Of a stretch of DNA of 57,615 bases, positions 37,384 to 47,735 are shown piece after piece. The stretch's first letter is position 1; the number at the start of each line of letters is the position of its first letter. Origin of the DNA: Gammaproteobacteria bacterium (GTDB lineage Bacteria > Pseudomonadota > Gammaproteobacteria > Burkholderiales > Gallionellaceae). The stretch is from positions 1 through 57,615 of the forward strand of contig JAHJNJ010000031.1 in assembly GCA_018820925.1 (NCBI GenBank), read 5' to 3'. The notes beneath the pieces are model-generated. The model did no database searches and had not been told where the DNA came from. It was given only the letters and a program-made list of their open reading frames with translations. The position numbers and the translations under genes were made by a program.

Positions 37384-39090
37384 CTACTGTGAGTCAGCCT
37401 TGTTGGAATCCAGCTTCGCCTTGAGCAACGCACCCAGATTGGTGGTGCCGGCAATATTGGTGTTTTCTGCCGCGAACTTCTGCATTGCCGCTGCCGTATC
37501 GGCCTTGTCCATCGCCTTGATCGACAGGTTGATGCCGCGGTTCTTGCGATCCACATTGATGATGATAGCCTTGACGGTATCGCCTTCCTTCAGGTGGTTG
37601 CGGATATCTTCCACGCGGTCGGCGGAAACTTCGGATGCCTTGAGGTAAGCCTCGACATCGCCGTCCAGACTGATCACTGCGCCCTTGGCATCCAGCGACT
37701 TGACGACGCCGGTAACAATCGCACCCTTGTCGTGGCCGGTAACGAAGCCACCGAACGGATCACCTTCCAGTTGCTTCACGCCCAGGGAGATGCGCTCGCG
37801 CTCCACGTCGATGGCCAGAACCAGTGCTTCAAGTTCGTCGCCCTTCTTGTAGTTGCGCACGGCTTCTTCGCCGGGGATGGACCAGGACAGATCGGACAGA
37901 TGCACCAGACCGTCGATGCCGCCATCCAGGCCGATGAACACGCCGAAGTCGGTGATCGACTTGATCGCGCCTTTGACCTTGTCGCCCTTCTTGTGGTTGA
38001 GTGCGAAGTCGTCCCAAGGATTGGACTTGCACTGCTTCATGCCCAGCGAGATACGGCGGCGTGCTTCGTCGATCTCGAGGATCATGACTTCCACTTCGTC
38101 GCCCAGCGCTACGACCTTGGACGGATGCACGTTCTTGTTGGTCCAGTCCATTTCGGAAACGTGTACCAGACCTTCGATACCTTGCTCGATCTCGACGAAA
38201 GAACCGTAGTCGGTCAGGTTGGTCACCTTGCCGAACAGGCGCGTGCCTTGCGGGTAACGACGTGCCAGACCATTCCAGGGATCGTCGCCCATTTGCTTGA
38301 TGCCCAGGGAAACGCGGTTCTTTTCCTGGTCAAATTTCAGGATCTTGGCTTCGACTTCGTCGCCAACGGTCAGCACTTCGGACGGGTGCTTCACGCGACG
38401 CCATGCCAGGTCGGTGATGTGCAACAGGCCGTCGATACCGCCCAGGTCAACGAATGCACCGTAGTCGGTGATGTTCTTGACGATACCCTTGACGATTGCG
38501 CCTTCTTTGAGGTTTTCCAGCAGGGACTCGCGATCAGCACCTTGCGATGCTTCCAGCACAGCGCGGCGGGAAACCACCACGTTGTTGCGCTTGCGATCCA
38601 GCTTGATGACCTTGAGTTCCATGGTCTTGTTTTCGTACGGTGTGGTGTCCTTGACCGGACGTGTATCCACCAGCGAACCGGGCAGGAATGCGCGGATGCC
38701 GTTCACCATGGCAGTCAGACCGCCCTTGACCTTGCCGCTGACATAACCTTCAACGATGCGGCCTTCTTCCATTGCCTGTTCCAGATCGATCCAGGCAGCC
38801 AGACGCTTGGCCTTCTCACGCGACAAGCGCGTTTCGCCGTAACCGTTTTCCAGGGATTCGATGGCGACGGTGACGAAATCACCTGCCTTGACTTCAATTG
38901 CGCCCGCTGCGTCTTTGAATTCTTCAACGGGAATAAAACTTTCGGACTTCAATCCTGCATTCACGACCACCACGTTCTGCTCTACGCGAACAACTTGGGC
39001 TGTAATCAGTTCACCTGCGCGCATTTCCTTGCGGCTCAGGCTTTCTTCAAACATTGATGCAAAATTTTCCATATCAGCGACTGCGTTCAT
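37384..39090 (-). CDS. rpsA: 30S ribosomal protein S1
   Basis: 568 residues with six S1/OB repeats, each with the [17 protein letters not shown]- or [18 protein letters not shown]-type core (about residues 35-100, 118-185, 203-270, 288-356, 375-443 and 462-530). S1 binds mRNA at the ribosome and is essential for translation of structured messages. Length and repeat number match the family. It follows aroA-cmk by 70 bp, the usual place after cmk in proteobacteria, and precedes ihfB. Confidence 0.97.
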   Translation of the reverse strand: MNAVADMENFASMFEESLSRKEMRAGELITAQVVRVEQNVVVVNAGLKSESFIPVEEFKDAAGAIEVKAGDFVTVAIESLENGYGETRLSREKAKRLAAWIDLEQAMEEGRIVEGYVSGKVKGGLTAMVNGIRAFLPGSLVDTRPVKDTTPYENKTMELKVIKLDRKRNNVVVSRRAVLEASQGADRESLLENLKEGAIVKGIVKNITDYGAFVDLGGIDGLLHITDLAWRRVKHPSEVLTVGDEVEAKILKFDQEKNRVSLGIKQMGDDPWNGLARRYPQGTRLFGKVTNLTDYGSFVEIEQGIEGLVHVSEMDWTNKNVHPSKVVALGDEVEVMILEIDEARRRISLGMKQCKSNPWDDFALNHKKGDKVKGAIKSITDFGVFIGLDGGIDGLVHLSDLSWSIPGEEAVRNYKKGDELEALVLAIDVERERISLGVKQLEGDPFGGFVTGHDKGAIVTGVVKSLDAKGAVISLDGDVEAYLKASEVSADRVEDIRNHLKEGDTVKAIIINVDRKNRGINLSIKAMDKADTAAAMQKFAAENTNIAGTTNLGALLKAKLDSNKADSQ

Positions 39091-39160
39091 ATTTAGGTAT
39101 ACCTTGAGGACAATCCCGGGGTAAGCGGGGGGTTAGTTAATCAACCCAAACAGAAAGGCT

Positions 39161-41128
39161 CTATTTGGACGTAATCGCACGGTAGCGGCTAAGCACTTCC
39201 TGAACCGCCTGCTCGATGTTCAGAGGGGTCGTATCCAGCAAGCTCGCACCTTGCGCCTGTTGCAGAGGAGCCACGCTTCGTTGAGTATCCCGCTCGTCGC
39301 GCGCCTTGATATCCTGCAAAAGGGCGGCGATATTAGCACTCATCCCTTTCTCTATCAACTGCTTATATCGACGTTCTGCGCGCGCCTCGGCGCTGGCGGT
39401 CAGGAATATCTTGAGCCTTGCGTCCGGGAATACCACCGACGCCATATCGCGCCCGTCCGCCACCAGCCCCGGCGCACGCCGGAAAGCCCTTTGTTTATCG
39501 AGCAAAGCCGCACGCACCTTGGGCAAGGCCGCTATTTTGGAAGCTGCCGAGCCCGCTTCCTCGGTACGCAATTCGTCGCCCACCTTGGCTCCATCCAGCC
39601 AAATAGCCTCACTTTCAAAGCGGATATCCACCTGCCCGGCCAGTTCCGCTAGTCTGGTTTCCTCATCCAGGCCGACACCGCGTTTTTGCGCGGCCAGCCC
39701 CAGAAGACGATAAAGAGCCCCACTGTCAAGGTAATGCATACCCAGCGCCGTCGCCACGCGCTGTGCCACCGTGCCCTTGCCGGAGGCCGAAGGGCCGTCG
39801 ATGGCGATGACCGGGACTGCCTGCGTCACCTTGGCAAACTCGGTGAAATACTCGGGGAAAGTCTTGGCTACACACTTCGGGTCGTTGATACGGATGCCCG
39901 CTCCGCCGAATGCCGCCAGCGAGAAGCACATCGCCATGCGATGATCGTCGTAGGTGTCGATGGCGGCATGTTTGATCTGTGCAGGCGGTGTAACGCGAAT
40001 GAAATCACCCCCCTCTTCCACCGTCGCCCCGACCTTGCGCAATTCGGTTGCCATTGCCGCGATACGGTCGGTCTCTTTCACGCGCCAGCTGGCGATGTTG
40101 CGCAACGTGGTCGTACCGTCAGCAAACAAGGCTGCCACAGCCAGCGTCATTGCGGCATCGGGGATGTGGTTGCAATCGAGGTCGATAGCTTTCAGTTTGC
40201 CGTTTTCCGGTTCACGCGCTTCGATCCAATTAATCCCCCAGTTGATCCGAGCGCCCATCTTTTGCAGTTCTTCGGCGAAACGCACATCGCCCTGCACGCT
40301 GTCCTGCCCTACACCTTCCACAGTCACCGGCCCGCCACCGATGGCTCCGGCTGCAAGGAAATACGAAGCCGACGAGGCATCACCTTCAACAAAAATCACA
40401 CCCGGACTCTTGTAGCGTTGCCCACCGAGCACAACGAAACTCTGCCAGTCCTTTCGCTTCACGCGCACACCAAAGCGCGCCATCATCGCCAAGGTGATCT
40501 CGATATAGGGCTTGGAAATCAGTTCTCCGACCACTTCAACCTTGACCGTCTGGCCGGTCAGCGGCAGCGCCATCAATAGACCGGTAAGGAATTGGCTGGA
40601 CACATCCCCGCGCACCTGCACCGTATCGCCAGCCAGGTTCGCCGGAGAAATCCGCAAAGGCGGGAATCCTTCATTGCCCAGATAGCGGATGTCCGCGCCC
40701 AACTGGCGCAACGCATCCACCAAGTCGCCGATGGGACGCTCGTGCATGCGCCCTCCAGGAGAACCACTGGTTCCCCCAAACAATTCATAATTCCCGCCCG
40801 ACAATGCCAAAGCGGCAACCAAAGGACGAAATGCCGTACCGGCATTGCCGAGGAATAACTCGGCTTGCTTATTAGGTAAATTTCCGCCGCAACCCGTGAC
40901 GTGATAGGCGTTATCGCCCAAGGATTCAACCTTCACACCCAGTATGCGCAAAGCATCCAACATGCGCTCGGTATCGTCCGAATGCAGCAGGTCGCGCACC
41001 GTGGTTTCACCTTCGGCCAGCGCCGCCAGCAGCAGCACGCGATTGGAAATGCTTTTGGAACCGGGCAGGCGCACGGTGCCGTGCGCAGACATCAAGGGAG
41101 GGAGTTCAAGAAATTCGTGCTGAGTCAT
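39161..41128 (-). CDS. aroA-cmk: Fused EPSP synthase / cytidylate kinase (AroA-Cmk)
   Basis: 655 residues from the ATG at 41126-41128. Residues about 1-430 are 5-enolpyruvylshikimate-3-phosphate synthase: [38 protein letters not shown] and [18 protein letters not shown]. Residues about 437-655 are CMP kinase: [20 protein letters not shown] with its P-loop, [15 protein letters not shown] and ARDERDTQR. There is no stop between the halves, only a short linker (VTQAVP). Both functions are usual neighbours in this operon, and fusions are known in some proteobacteria. The start overlaps no gene but has no Shine-Dalgarno; the longer in-frame extension runs into tyrA and is rejected. Confidence 0.93.
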   Translation of the reverse strand: MTQHEFLELPPLMSAHGTVRLPGSKSISNRVLLLAALAEGETTVRDLLHSDDTERMLDALRILGVKVESLGDNAYHVTGCGGNLPNKQAELFLGNAGTAFRPLVAALALSGGNYELFGGTSGSPGGRMHERPIGDLVDALRQLGADIRYLGNEGFPPLRISPANLAGDTVQVRGDVSSQFLTGLLMALPLTGQTVKVEVVGELISKPYIEITLAMMARFGVRVKRKDWQSFVVLGGQRYKSPGVIFVEGDASSASYFLAAGAIGGGPVTVEGVGQDSVQGDVRFAEELQKMGARINWGINWIEAREPENGKLKAIDLDCNHIPDAAMTLAVAALFADGTTTLRNIASWRVKETDRIAAMATELRKVGATVEEGGDFIRVTPPAQIKHAAIDTYDDHRMAMCFSLAAFGGAGIRINDPKCVAKTFPEYFTEFAKVTQAVPVIAIDGPSASGKGTVAQRVATALGMHYLDSGALYRLLGLAAQKRGVGLDEETRLAELAGQVDIRFESEAIWLDGAKVGDELRTEEAGSAASKIAALPKVRAALLDKQRAFRRAPGLVADGRDMASVVFPDARLKIFLTASAEARAERRYKQLIEKGMSANIAALLQDIKARDERDTQRSVAPLQQAQGASLLDTTPLNIEQAVQEVLSRYRAITSK

Positions 41129-41144
41129 GCTTAGAGGAGAATAG

Positions 41145-42014
41145 TTATTGTTGCGTCCAGGCACTGCGCACTTCGCGCGCCAAACTGAAAATCTCTTCCA
41201 GCTTGGCGGCATCGTTGTTTTGCAGTGCCTGATAGACGACAAAAAGCTCATCGGCGTAGCGTTTCACTTCCACCAGCAAGGCTTCGCGATTGGCCAGGCT
41301 GATATCACGCCACATCTCCGGGGAACTGGCGGCGATGCGGGTGAAGTCGCGGAAGCCGCTGGCGGCGAAGGACAGCAACTGGTCGCGGTTGTCGCGTTGC
41401 GCGAGATCGTGCACCAGCGCGAACGACAGCAGGTGCGGCAGATGGCTCACGGCAGCAAACACGGTATCGTGCTGGGCCGCAGTCAATTCGCTCACCACGG
41501 CGCCGCACAACTCCCACGCTTTGCGCACGCGTGCCACGGAGTCTTTCGAGTTCTCCGGCAGCGGGGTGAGTACGACTTTCTTGCCTTGATACAGGTCGAC
41601 CATCGCTGCGGCTGCACCGCTTTTTTCTGCACCTGCAATGGGATGAGCAGGAATGAATTGTGAAATTTTGTTGCCCAAGTGCGCCCGTGCCGCCGCTACC
41701 ACGTCGCTCTTGGTGCTGCCTCCATCGGTGACCAACGTATGGGCGCCAAGATGAGGTGCGATGCGGGTGAAAATATCAGTCATTTGCGCCACGGGGGTGG
41801 CGAGCAAAACGATGTCGGCATCGCATACTTCCTTTGCCACATCGTGACCAATGCGGTCGAGGATGCCGAGTTGTCTGGCCTGTTCCAGGGTTGCCATGCT
41901 GCGCCCGAAACCGACCACCTCGCCGACCGCCCCCGCCTTGCGCAAGGCCAGCGAAAATGACCCGCCTATCAATCCGACGCCGAAGATGACGATTTTGGGA
42001 AAGGCGGGTTGCAT
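41145..42014 (-). CDS. tyrA: Prephenate dehydrogenase
   Basis: 289 residues, NAD(P)-dependent. The N-terminal Rossmann motif is [20 protein letters not shown] (first Gly about 12); the catalytic region [14 protein letters not shown] has the conserved His, and [17 protein letters not shown] follows. It oxidatively decarboxylates prephenate to 4-hydroxyphenylpyruvate for tyrosine synthesis. No chorismate mutase or ACT domain is attached. It lies 3 bp after aroF and 16 bp before aroA-cmk. Confidence 0.92.
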   Translation of the reverse strand: MQPAFPKIVIFGVGLIGGSFSLALRKAGAVGEVVGFGRSMATLEQARQLGILDRIGHDVAKEVCDADIVLLATPVAQMTDIFTRIAPHLGAHTLVTDGGSTKSDVVAAARAHLGNKISQFIPAHPIAGAEKSGAAAAMVDLYQGKKVVLTPLPENSKDSVARVRKAWELCGAVVSELTAAQHDTVFAAVSHLPHLLSFALVHDLAQRDNRDQLLSFAASGFRDFTRIAASSPEMWRDISLANREALLVEVKRYADELFVVYQALQNNDAAKLEEIFSLAREVRSAWTQQ

Positions 42015-42017
42015 GAT

Positions 42018-43034
42018 TTAGAGCGTCCTTCCGATTGCCTTGGCGATGGCACCCAGCGAAACCATGAGCTTCTTCAGTTCATCCGGCGTCAGTGCCTGGT
42101 CGGCATCGCACCATGCGTCGCACGGGCTGGGGTGCATCTCGACCAGCAGGCCGTCCGCACCGGCAGCGATGGCGGCTTGCGACAGCGCGGGCACCATCCA
42201 CGCCTTGCCGCCCGCATGCGAAGGATCAACGATCACCGGCAGGTGGGTCTCTTTCTTCAGCACGGCGATGGCGGTCACATCCAGCACGTTGCGGTAGGCA
42301 GTCTCAAAAGTACGGATACCGCGTTCGCAGAAGATGATGTTATGGTTGCCGCCCGCCGCGATGTATTCAGCGGACATCAGCCATTCACTGATCGTGGCCG
42401 ACATGCCGCGCTTGAGGATGACCGGTTTGTTGACCTTGCCCACCGCTTTGAGCAGGTCGAAATTCTGCATGTTGCGCGTGCCTATCTGGATCGCGTCCAC
42501 GTCGTATTCCATGAAGGCATCGAGCTGGCGCGCATCCATCAGCTCGGTGACGATGGGCAATTTGAATTTTTCCGCTGCCTTGCGGAACATCGTCAGGCCT
42601 TCGACACCGTGCCCCTGGAAAGCATAGGGGCTGGTGCGCGGCTTGAACGCGCCACCGCGCATCAGGCGGCAACCCGCTTCATGCGTGAACTTCGCCGACA
42701 AGTCCATCTGCTCCTGCGTCTCGACCGAGCAGGGCCCGGCGATGATCTGGATCTGGTTGCCGCCCAGCGGGATGCCGCCGATATCGACAACGGTGTTCTG
42801 CTTGTGCGATTCGCGCGACACGATCTTGTATTGCTTGGCGATATGCATCGCCGATTCCACGCCCGGCAACGGGGTGAACATTTCCGCTTCCAGCTTACGC
42901 TCGTCGCCGATGGCGCCGATGACGGTGCGTTCGATACCGCGCGAGATGTTGGCCTTGAGTCCGGCCGCTTCGATCTTTTTCACCACTGCTTCGATTTGTG
43001 CGTCGGTGATTTCACTGCCCATTACGATGATCAT
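42018..43034 (-). CDS. aroF: DAHP synthase, type I-beta with regulatory N-domain
   Basis: 338 residues. The first committed step of aromatic synthesis: condensation of phosphoenolpyruvate with erythrose 4-phosphate. About 65 N-terminal residues ([24 protein letters not shown]) form the ferredoxin-like domain known from Thermotoga-type enzymes, where it binds Tyr or Phe for feedback control. The barrel follows: [50 protein letters not shown] and [13 protein letters not shown] with metal and catalytic residues. The start overlaps the end of hisC by 4 nt. Confidence 0.93.
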   Translation of the reverse strand: MIIVMGSEITDAQIEAVVKKIEAAGLKANISRGIERTVIGAIGDERKLEAEMFTPLPGVESAMHIAKQYKIVSRESHKQNTVVDIGGIPLGGNQIQIIAGPCSVETQEQMDLSAKFTHEAGCRLMRGGAFKPRTSPYAFQGHGVEGLTMFRKAAEKFKLPIVTELMDARQLDAFMEYDVDAIQIGTRNMQNFDLLKAVGKVNKPVILKRGMSATISEWLMSAEYIAAGGNHNIIFCERGIRTFETAYRNVLDVTAIAVLKKETHLPVIVDPSHAGGKAWMVPALSQAAIAAGADGLLVEMHPSPCDAWCDADQALTPDELKKLMVSLGAIAKAIGRTL

Positions 43035-44152
43035 TTGTTTTCTCCGTTAACCTGCTGGTTGATAGCTTTTTCCAGTGCACCCAAAAATTTTGCGTTCTCG
43101 CTTTCCAGACCGATGCTCACGCGCAGCCAATCCGGCATACCGTAATTGGCTATGGGGCGTACGATCACCCCCAGTTCGAGCAAGCGCCGGTACATCGCCG
43201 TGGCGTTGCCGATGCGGAACGCCACAAAGTTGCCGAACGAGGGAATGTATTCCAGCCCCAGTTTGGTCAAACCGTCGGTGATCTGCTGCATGCCGCGCCG
43301 GTTCAATTCGAATGTTTTCTTGACGAAGGACACATCGCGCAACGCCGCCACGGCTGCCGCCTGCGCCACGCTGTTCACATTGAACGGCTGGCGCACGCGA
43401 TTCATCATATCCGTTACCTGTTCATGCGCCAACGCATACCCGACGCGCAATCCCGCCAGGCCGTAGGCCTTGGAGAAAGTGCGCGAGATGATCAGGTTGG
43501 GAAATTCCTTCATCCATGGCACCGAGTCGTAGCGCTTGTCTTCGGGCAGGTATTCGTTATACGCCTCGTCGAGCATCACCAGAGTCTCGGGAGACAAGCC
43601 GCGCATAAAGGCCAGCAAGTCGTCCGCACTCAGGAAGGTGCCGGTCGGATTGTTGGGGTTGGCGATGAACACGATCTTGGCCTTGTTGTCGCGGGCTGCT
43701 TCCAGCATTGCAGGCAGATCGTGACCGAAGCCCTTGGCGGCTGGCACGCTGATGCCGGTAGCGCCTACCGCCTGCGTTGCCAACGCATACACCGCAAACG
43801 CATGGTCCGAGTACACCACCTTGTCGCCCACCGTCAGGAAAGCGCGTGCGGCGAATTCGAGCAAGTCGTTGCTGCCATTGCCCAGCGTGATATTGGCATG
43901 CGTTACGCCGTAGCGTTTCACCAGCGCGTCTTTGAGTTCGAAACCGTTGCCATCGGGATACAGCGCGATGGTCTTGATCGCTTCCTGCATAGCGGCAACC
44001 GAAGCCGGGCTTGCGCCCAGCGGGTTTTCATTCGATGCCAGCTTGACGATGCCGGTGATACCCAGCTCGCGCTCCAGCTCGGAGATCGGCTTGCCCGGCT
44101 GGTACGGCGCTATAGCGCGTATATAGGATGGTGCTAAATCACAGTAATTCAT
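43031..44152 (-). CDS. hisC: Histidinol-phosphate / aromatic aminotransferase
   Basis: 373 residues, PLP fold type [16 protein letters not shown] near the start, [19 protein letters not shown], then [22 protein letters not shown] and the PLP Lys in [21 protein letters not shown]. HisC catalyses the transamination step in histidine synthesis, and in this position often also serves phenylalanine/tyrosine synthesis (HisH-b type in the supraoperon; established for relatives, inferred here). It lies downstream of pheA after a 123-bp gap that holds a palindromic repeat. Confidence 0.92.
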   Translation of the reverse strand: MNYCDLAPSYIRAIAPYQPGKPISELERELGITGIVKLASNENPLGASPASVAAMQEAIKTIALYPDGNGFELKDALVKRYGVTHANITLGNGSNDLLEFAARAFLTVGDKVVYSDHAFAVYALATQAVGATGISVPAAKGFGHDLPAMLEAARDNKAKIVFIANPNNPTGTFLSADDLLAFMRGLSPETLVMLDEAYNEYLPEDKRYDSVPWMKEFPNLIISRTFSKAYGLAGLRVGYALAHEQVTDMMNRVRQPFNVNSVAQAAAVAALRDVSFVKKTFELNRRGMQQITDGLTKLGLEYIPSFGNFVAFRIGNATAMYRRLLELGVIVRPIANYGMPDWLRVSIGLESENAKFLGALEKAINQQVNGENK

Positions 44153-44193
44153 TTATTACCTTGCTTGTTAAAGACCTTAAAAACCACAACAAC

Positions 44194-44266
44194 CAGCCAC
44201 AGATTCACACGAATACACACTGATAACCTCTTTTCATCCGTGAATATCCGTGTTTATCCGTGGCTG
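44194..44266. repeat. Imperfect palindromic repeat between pheA and hisC
   Basis: Left arm CAGCCACAGATTCACACGAA (44194 onward) and right arm ending CCGTGTTTATCCGTGGCTG (to 44266) pair imperfectly over about 30 bp with a short centre. This is the widespread CCACAGAT-ACACGGAT intergenic palindrome of proteobacteria (from general knowledge). It sits inside a long operon. Confidence 0.65.
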
Positions 44267-44275
44267 ATTATTAAA

Positions 44276-45340
44276 TCAAACGGCAACCGGGTAAGAACCC
44301 AGCACCTTGACGAAAGCCGCGATCTGCTTGAGTTGCGTCAGTGCGGCAGCAACTTTGGGATCGGATTGATGGCCTTCGATATCGACATAAAAGATGTATT
44401 CCCACAGACCCGTGCGCGACGGGCGCGACTCCATCTTGGTCATGGAGACGCCATTTTTCGCCAAAGGCGTCAGCAAGTCGTGCATCGCGCCGGGACGATT
44501 CGCGGCGGACATGGCCAGCGAGGTCTTGTCCTTGCCGGAGGGCGCCACATCCTGCTTGCCGATGACCAGGAAGCGCGTGGTATTGCGCACATCATCTTCG
44601 ATGTTCGACGCCAGCACCTTCAGTTTGAAATGCTCCGCCGCCTGCGTGCTGGCGACCGCTGCGGCAAAGGACTCTTCCGCCGCCAAACGCGCCGCATCGG
44701 CGTTGCTGGATGCCGTAATGCGCTCGGCATGCGGCAGGTGCGCGTTCAACCAGCCGTTGCATTGCCCGAAGGATTGCGGATGCGAATACACCTTGCGGAT
44801 AAGCGACAGGTCATTCTCGTTCGATATCACACATTGATGCACCTGCAACATTACTTCGCCGCAGATTTTGAGGTTGCTGTTCAGCAGCAAATCAAGCGTG
44901 CGGCCGATCGCGCCTTCGGTGGAATTTTCCACCGGCACCAGACCGTAGTTCGCGGTACCGCTCTCAACGGCAGCGAACACGCTGTCGATGGATTCCGAGG
45001 GAACGCCCTCGGCCGCCTGGCCGAAGCGCTGGAAGGCCGCCGCTTCGCTGAAAGTGCCGTGCGGGCCGAGGTAGGCCACGCGCAATGGCGCTTCCAGGGC
45101 ACGGCATTGCGACATGACTTCGGTGAAAAGCTGAGTCACGGCTTTGGCGGACAACGGCCCGGTATTTGCCTTGGTCATGCGCTGCAACACTTGTGCTTCG
45201 CGCTCCGGGCGCAAGACCGCAGCGCTGCCTTTGACGTGCCCGATCTGCTGTGCCAGCGCTGCGCGCTGGTTGAACAGTTTGAGCAATTCGTCGTCGATGT
45301 GGTCGATCTGCTCGCGGTATTGTTTCAAGTCGTCACTCAT
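44276..45340 (-). CDS. pheA: Bifunctional chorismate mutase / prephenate dehydratase
   Basis: 354 residues. Residues about 1-90 are the AroQ-type chorismate mutase (LKQYREQIDHIDDELLKLFNQRAAL). About 95-270 are the dehydratase (VAYLGPHGTFSEAAAFQRFG, then VPVENSTEGAIGRTLDLLL and TTRFLVIG). About 280-354 are an ACT domain (KTSLAMSAANRPGAMHDLL and ESRPSRTGLWEYIFYVDIEGH), which gives phenylalanine feedback. Converts chorismate to phenylpyruvate. Its ATG overlaps the serA stop by 4 nt. Confidence 0.95.
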   Translation of the reverse strand: MSDDLKQYREQIDHIDDELLKLFNQRAALAQQIGHVKGSAAVLRPEREAQVLQRMTKANTGPLSAKAVTQLFTEVMSQCRALEAPLRVAYLGPHGTFSEAAAFQRFGQAAEGVPSESIDSVFAAVESGTANYGLVPVENSTEGAIGRTLDLLLNSNLKICGEVMLQVHQCVISNENDLSLIRKVYSHPQSFGQCNGWLNAHLPHAERITASSNADAARLAAEESFAAAVASTQAAEHFKLKVLASNIEDDVRNTTRFLVIGKQDVAPSGKDKTSLAMSAANRPGAMHDLLTPLAKNGVSMTKMESRPSRTGLWEYIFYVDIEGHQSDPKVAAALTQLKQIAAFVKVLGSYPVAV

Positions 45341-46527
45341 TCTACTGCCTCCAACGGCAAAGCCCGCACCACCAGCACACCGGGAATGGCGGCGATCTGT
45401 GCAATCAGTTTATCCGGTAACGCGGTGTCGGTATCCACCAGGGTGTAAGCCATTTCGCCGCGCGATTTGTTCGTCATGTTATGAATATTGATGCCCGCCT
45501 GCGCCAGCGCGGTGGAAATCTGCCCCAGCATGTTCGGCACGTTGGCGTTGGCAATCGCCAGACGGTACGCCGATTCGCGCACCATGCTGACATTGGGGAA
45601 ATTCACCGTATTCGCAATGTTGCCGTGTTCCAGATAGTCGCGCAATTGCCGGATCGCCATCACCGCGCAATTCTCTTCCGCCTCGGCGGTGGACGCGCCC
45701 AGATGCGGCAGTGCAATGATCTTGTCATTCGACAGCGACTTGTTGCCCGGGAAATCGCTTACATAATAACGCAGGTGCTTGCTCTCCAGACCGGCGATAA
45801 CCGCATCCTCATTCACGATTTCTGCGCGCGAAAAATTCAGCAGCACCGCGCCCGGCTTCATCGCCGCCACGCGCCCGGTATCGATCAGGTTGCGCGTCTC
45901 ATCCAGCAGCGGCACATGCAGCGTGACGAAATCGCTGTGCTCAAGCAGGTCTTCGATACTGGATGCCTTGCGCACTTGCGCCGACAAGTTCCACGCCGCG
46001 TCCACGGTAATATTCGGGTCGTAACCGATCACTTGCATACCGAGAGCAATGGCCGCATCCGCCACCTGCCGGCCTACCGCGCCCAGTCCGATGATGCCCA
46101 CGGTTTTTCCGCGCAACTCGGTACCGGCATACGCTTTTTTTTCATCCTCGATCTGCTTGCGCATGGCCGCATCGTCGCCCTTCAGTCCCGCCGTGAAACG
46201 CAACGCCGGCACAATATTGCGCGATGCCAGCAGCATGCCGGTGATGACCAGTTCCTTGACCGCATTGGCATTTGCACCCGGCGCGATAAACACCGGCACG
46301 CCGCGCGTGCTCAACTTTGCCACCGGCACATTGTTCGTCCCCGCACCGGCACGCGCGACAGCCTTCACGCTGGACGGAATCTCCATCTCCAACATGTCGT
46401 GCGAACGCACCAGAATCGCATCGGGTTGCGCAATGCTGTCGCCGACCTGATAGCGACCGGCAGGCAAATGCTTCAGTCCGGTCGGCGAAATTTTGTTCAG
46501 CGCGAGAATTTTGAAAACCTTAGCCAT
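45337..46527 (-). CDS. serA: D-3-phosphoglycerate dehydrogenase
   Basis: 396 residues from the ATG at 46525-46527, 8 nt inside serC. First step of serine synthesis. The NAD motif is [20 protein letters not shown]; the active-site residues stand in [19 protein letters not shown] and the His of [17 protein letters not shown]-terminal ACT domain (about 320-396, [22 protein letters not shown]) allows serine control. SerA in this supraoperon is unusual relative to the classical layout and puts both serine-pathway genes together. Confidence 0.93.
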   Translation of the reverse strand: MAKVFKILALNKISPTGLKHLPAGRYQVGDSIAQPDAILVRSHDMLEMEIPSSVKAVARAGAGTNNVPVAKLSTRGVPVFIAPGANANAVKELVITGMLLASRNIVPALRFTAGLKGDDAAMRKQIEDEKKAYAGTELRGKTVGIIGLGAVGRQVADAAIALGMQVIGYDPNITVDAAWNLSAQVRKASSIEDLLEHSDFVTLHVPLLDETRNLIDTGRVAAMKPGAVLLNFSRAEIVNEDAVIAGLESKHLRYYVSDFPGNKSLSNDKIIALPHLGASTAEAEENCAVMAIRQLRDYLEHGNIANTVNFPNVSMVRESAYRLAIANANVPNMLGQISTALAQAGINIHNMTNKSRGEMAYTLVDTDTALPDKLIAQIAAIPGVLVVRALPLEAVE

Positions 46528-47602
46528 TCCGCCTGGCAAACTCGTTCATGAAGTCCACCAAAGCTTGTACGCCCGCCAACGGCATGGCGTTATAGATTGA
46601 GGCGCGCATGCCGCCGACGGAGCGGTGGCCCTTCAATTGCAGCAAGCCGCGCGCATCCGCCTGTTTCAGGAATTCACCGTCCAGGCTGGCATCCTTCAGC
46701 GTGAACGGCACATTCATACGCGAGCGGTCGGCCTTGTTTACGGGGCAATGGTAGAAACCGTTGCTTGCGTCGATTGCCGCGTACAGCAGGTTGGACTTTG
46801 CAATATTGGTCTTTTCCATCGCGGCCACGCCGCCGTTCTTCTTCAACCACTGGAAAACCAGCCCGGACATGTAGATGGCAAAGGTGGGCGGCGTGTTGTA
46901 CATGGAATCAGCGTCGGCATGGATCTTGAAATCCAGCATGGTCGGCAGGCGCGGATCGGCATGCCCCAACAAGTCTTCGCGCACGATGACCAGCGCCACG
47001 CCGGCCGGACCGATGTTCTTCTGCGCGCCGGCGTAGATCAGCCCGAACTTGGAGACATCATAAGGACGCGACAGGATGTTGGACGACATGTCCGCCACCA
47101 GCGGCACCTTGCCGGTATCGGGAACCCAGTTGAACTCGACCCCACCGATGGTCTCGTTGGTGGTGTAGTGTACGTAGGCAGCGTCCTTGTCCAGCTTCCA
47201 GCTCTTGAAGTCCGGCACATAGGTACATTTCTTGTCGACATTGCTGACGACTTCGTTCACGTGGATGAACTTCTTCGCCTCCGCGATGGCCTTCTTCGAC
47301 CATTCACCGGTATTCACGTAATCGGCGGAAAGCTTGCCGCGCATCAGGTTCAGCGGAATCATGGAAAACTGCAGGTGCGCACCGCCTTGCAGGAACAGCA
47401 ACTTGTAGTTGGCGGGGATACCCATCAATTCGCGCAGATCGGCTTCGGCCTGGGCATGAATGCCCATGTATTCCTTGCCGCGGTGCGACATCTCCATCAC
47501 CGACATGCCGCTGCCATGCCAGTCGATCAGTTCCGCCTGCGCCTGTTGCAACACTTCTTTCGGCAATACTGCCGGTCCCGCGCTGAAGTTGTAGATGGTC
47601 AT
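46520..47602 (-). CDS. serC: Phosphoserine aminotransferase
   Basis: 360 residues from the ATG at 47600-47602 (AGGAGAG upstream). [18 protein letters not shown] is the textbook SerC N-terminus; [12 protein letters not shown] and the PLP Lys in [18 protein letters not shown] are clear. It transaminates 3-phosphohydroxypyruvate and acts also in PLP synthesis. The 3' end overlaps serA by 8 nt. It follows gyrA, as in other members of the supraoperon, across a G/A-rich spacer. Confidence 0.95.
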   Translation of the reverse strand: MTIYNFSAGPAVLPKEVLQQAQAELIDWHGSGMSVMEMSHRGKEYMGIHAQAEADLRELMGIPANYKLLFLQGGAHLQFSMIPLNLMRGKLSADYVNTGEWSKKAIAEAKKFIHVNEVVSNVDKKCTYVPDFKSWKLDKDAAYVHYTTNETIGGVEFNWVPDTGKVPLVADMSSNILSRPYDVSKFGLIYAGAQKNIGPAGVALVIVREDLLGHADPRLPTMLDFKIHADADSMYNTPPTFAIYMSGLVFQWLKKNGGVAAMEKTNIAKSNLLYAAIDASNGFYHCPVNKADRSRMNVPFTLKDASLDGEFLKQADARGLLQLKGHRSVGGMRASIYNAMPLAGVQALVDFMNEFARRNG

Positions 47603-47627
47603 ATCCGCTCTCTCCTGAATCAATTCC

Positions 47628-47735
47628 GGGGACAGGTAAAGGGAGAAGGGGGAAGGGAAAAACCGATGCGATGCGGTGCGCCGCCCCAGCCTTTACCCTT
47701 CTCCCTTCCCTCATCCCCCTCTCTGCTACTGTCCC
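47628..47735. repeat. G/A- and C/T-rich imperfect palindrome between gyrA and serC
   Basis: A purine-rich block (GGTAAAGGGAGAAGGGGGAA, from 47635) is answered by a pyrimidine-rich block (CCTTTACCCTTCTCCCTTCC, from about 47690). The outer 7 bp GGGACAG/CTGTCCC also pair and reach into the gyrA stop region. Resembles common intergenic repeats; alignment is imperfect. Confidence 0.4.

Noticed and set aside
37594-39057. Long plus-strand open frame opposite rpsA
   Set aside because: Antisense shadow of a repetitive ribosomal protein gene.
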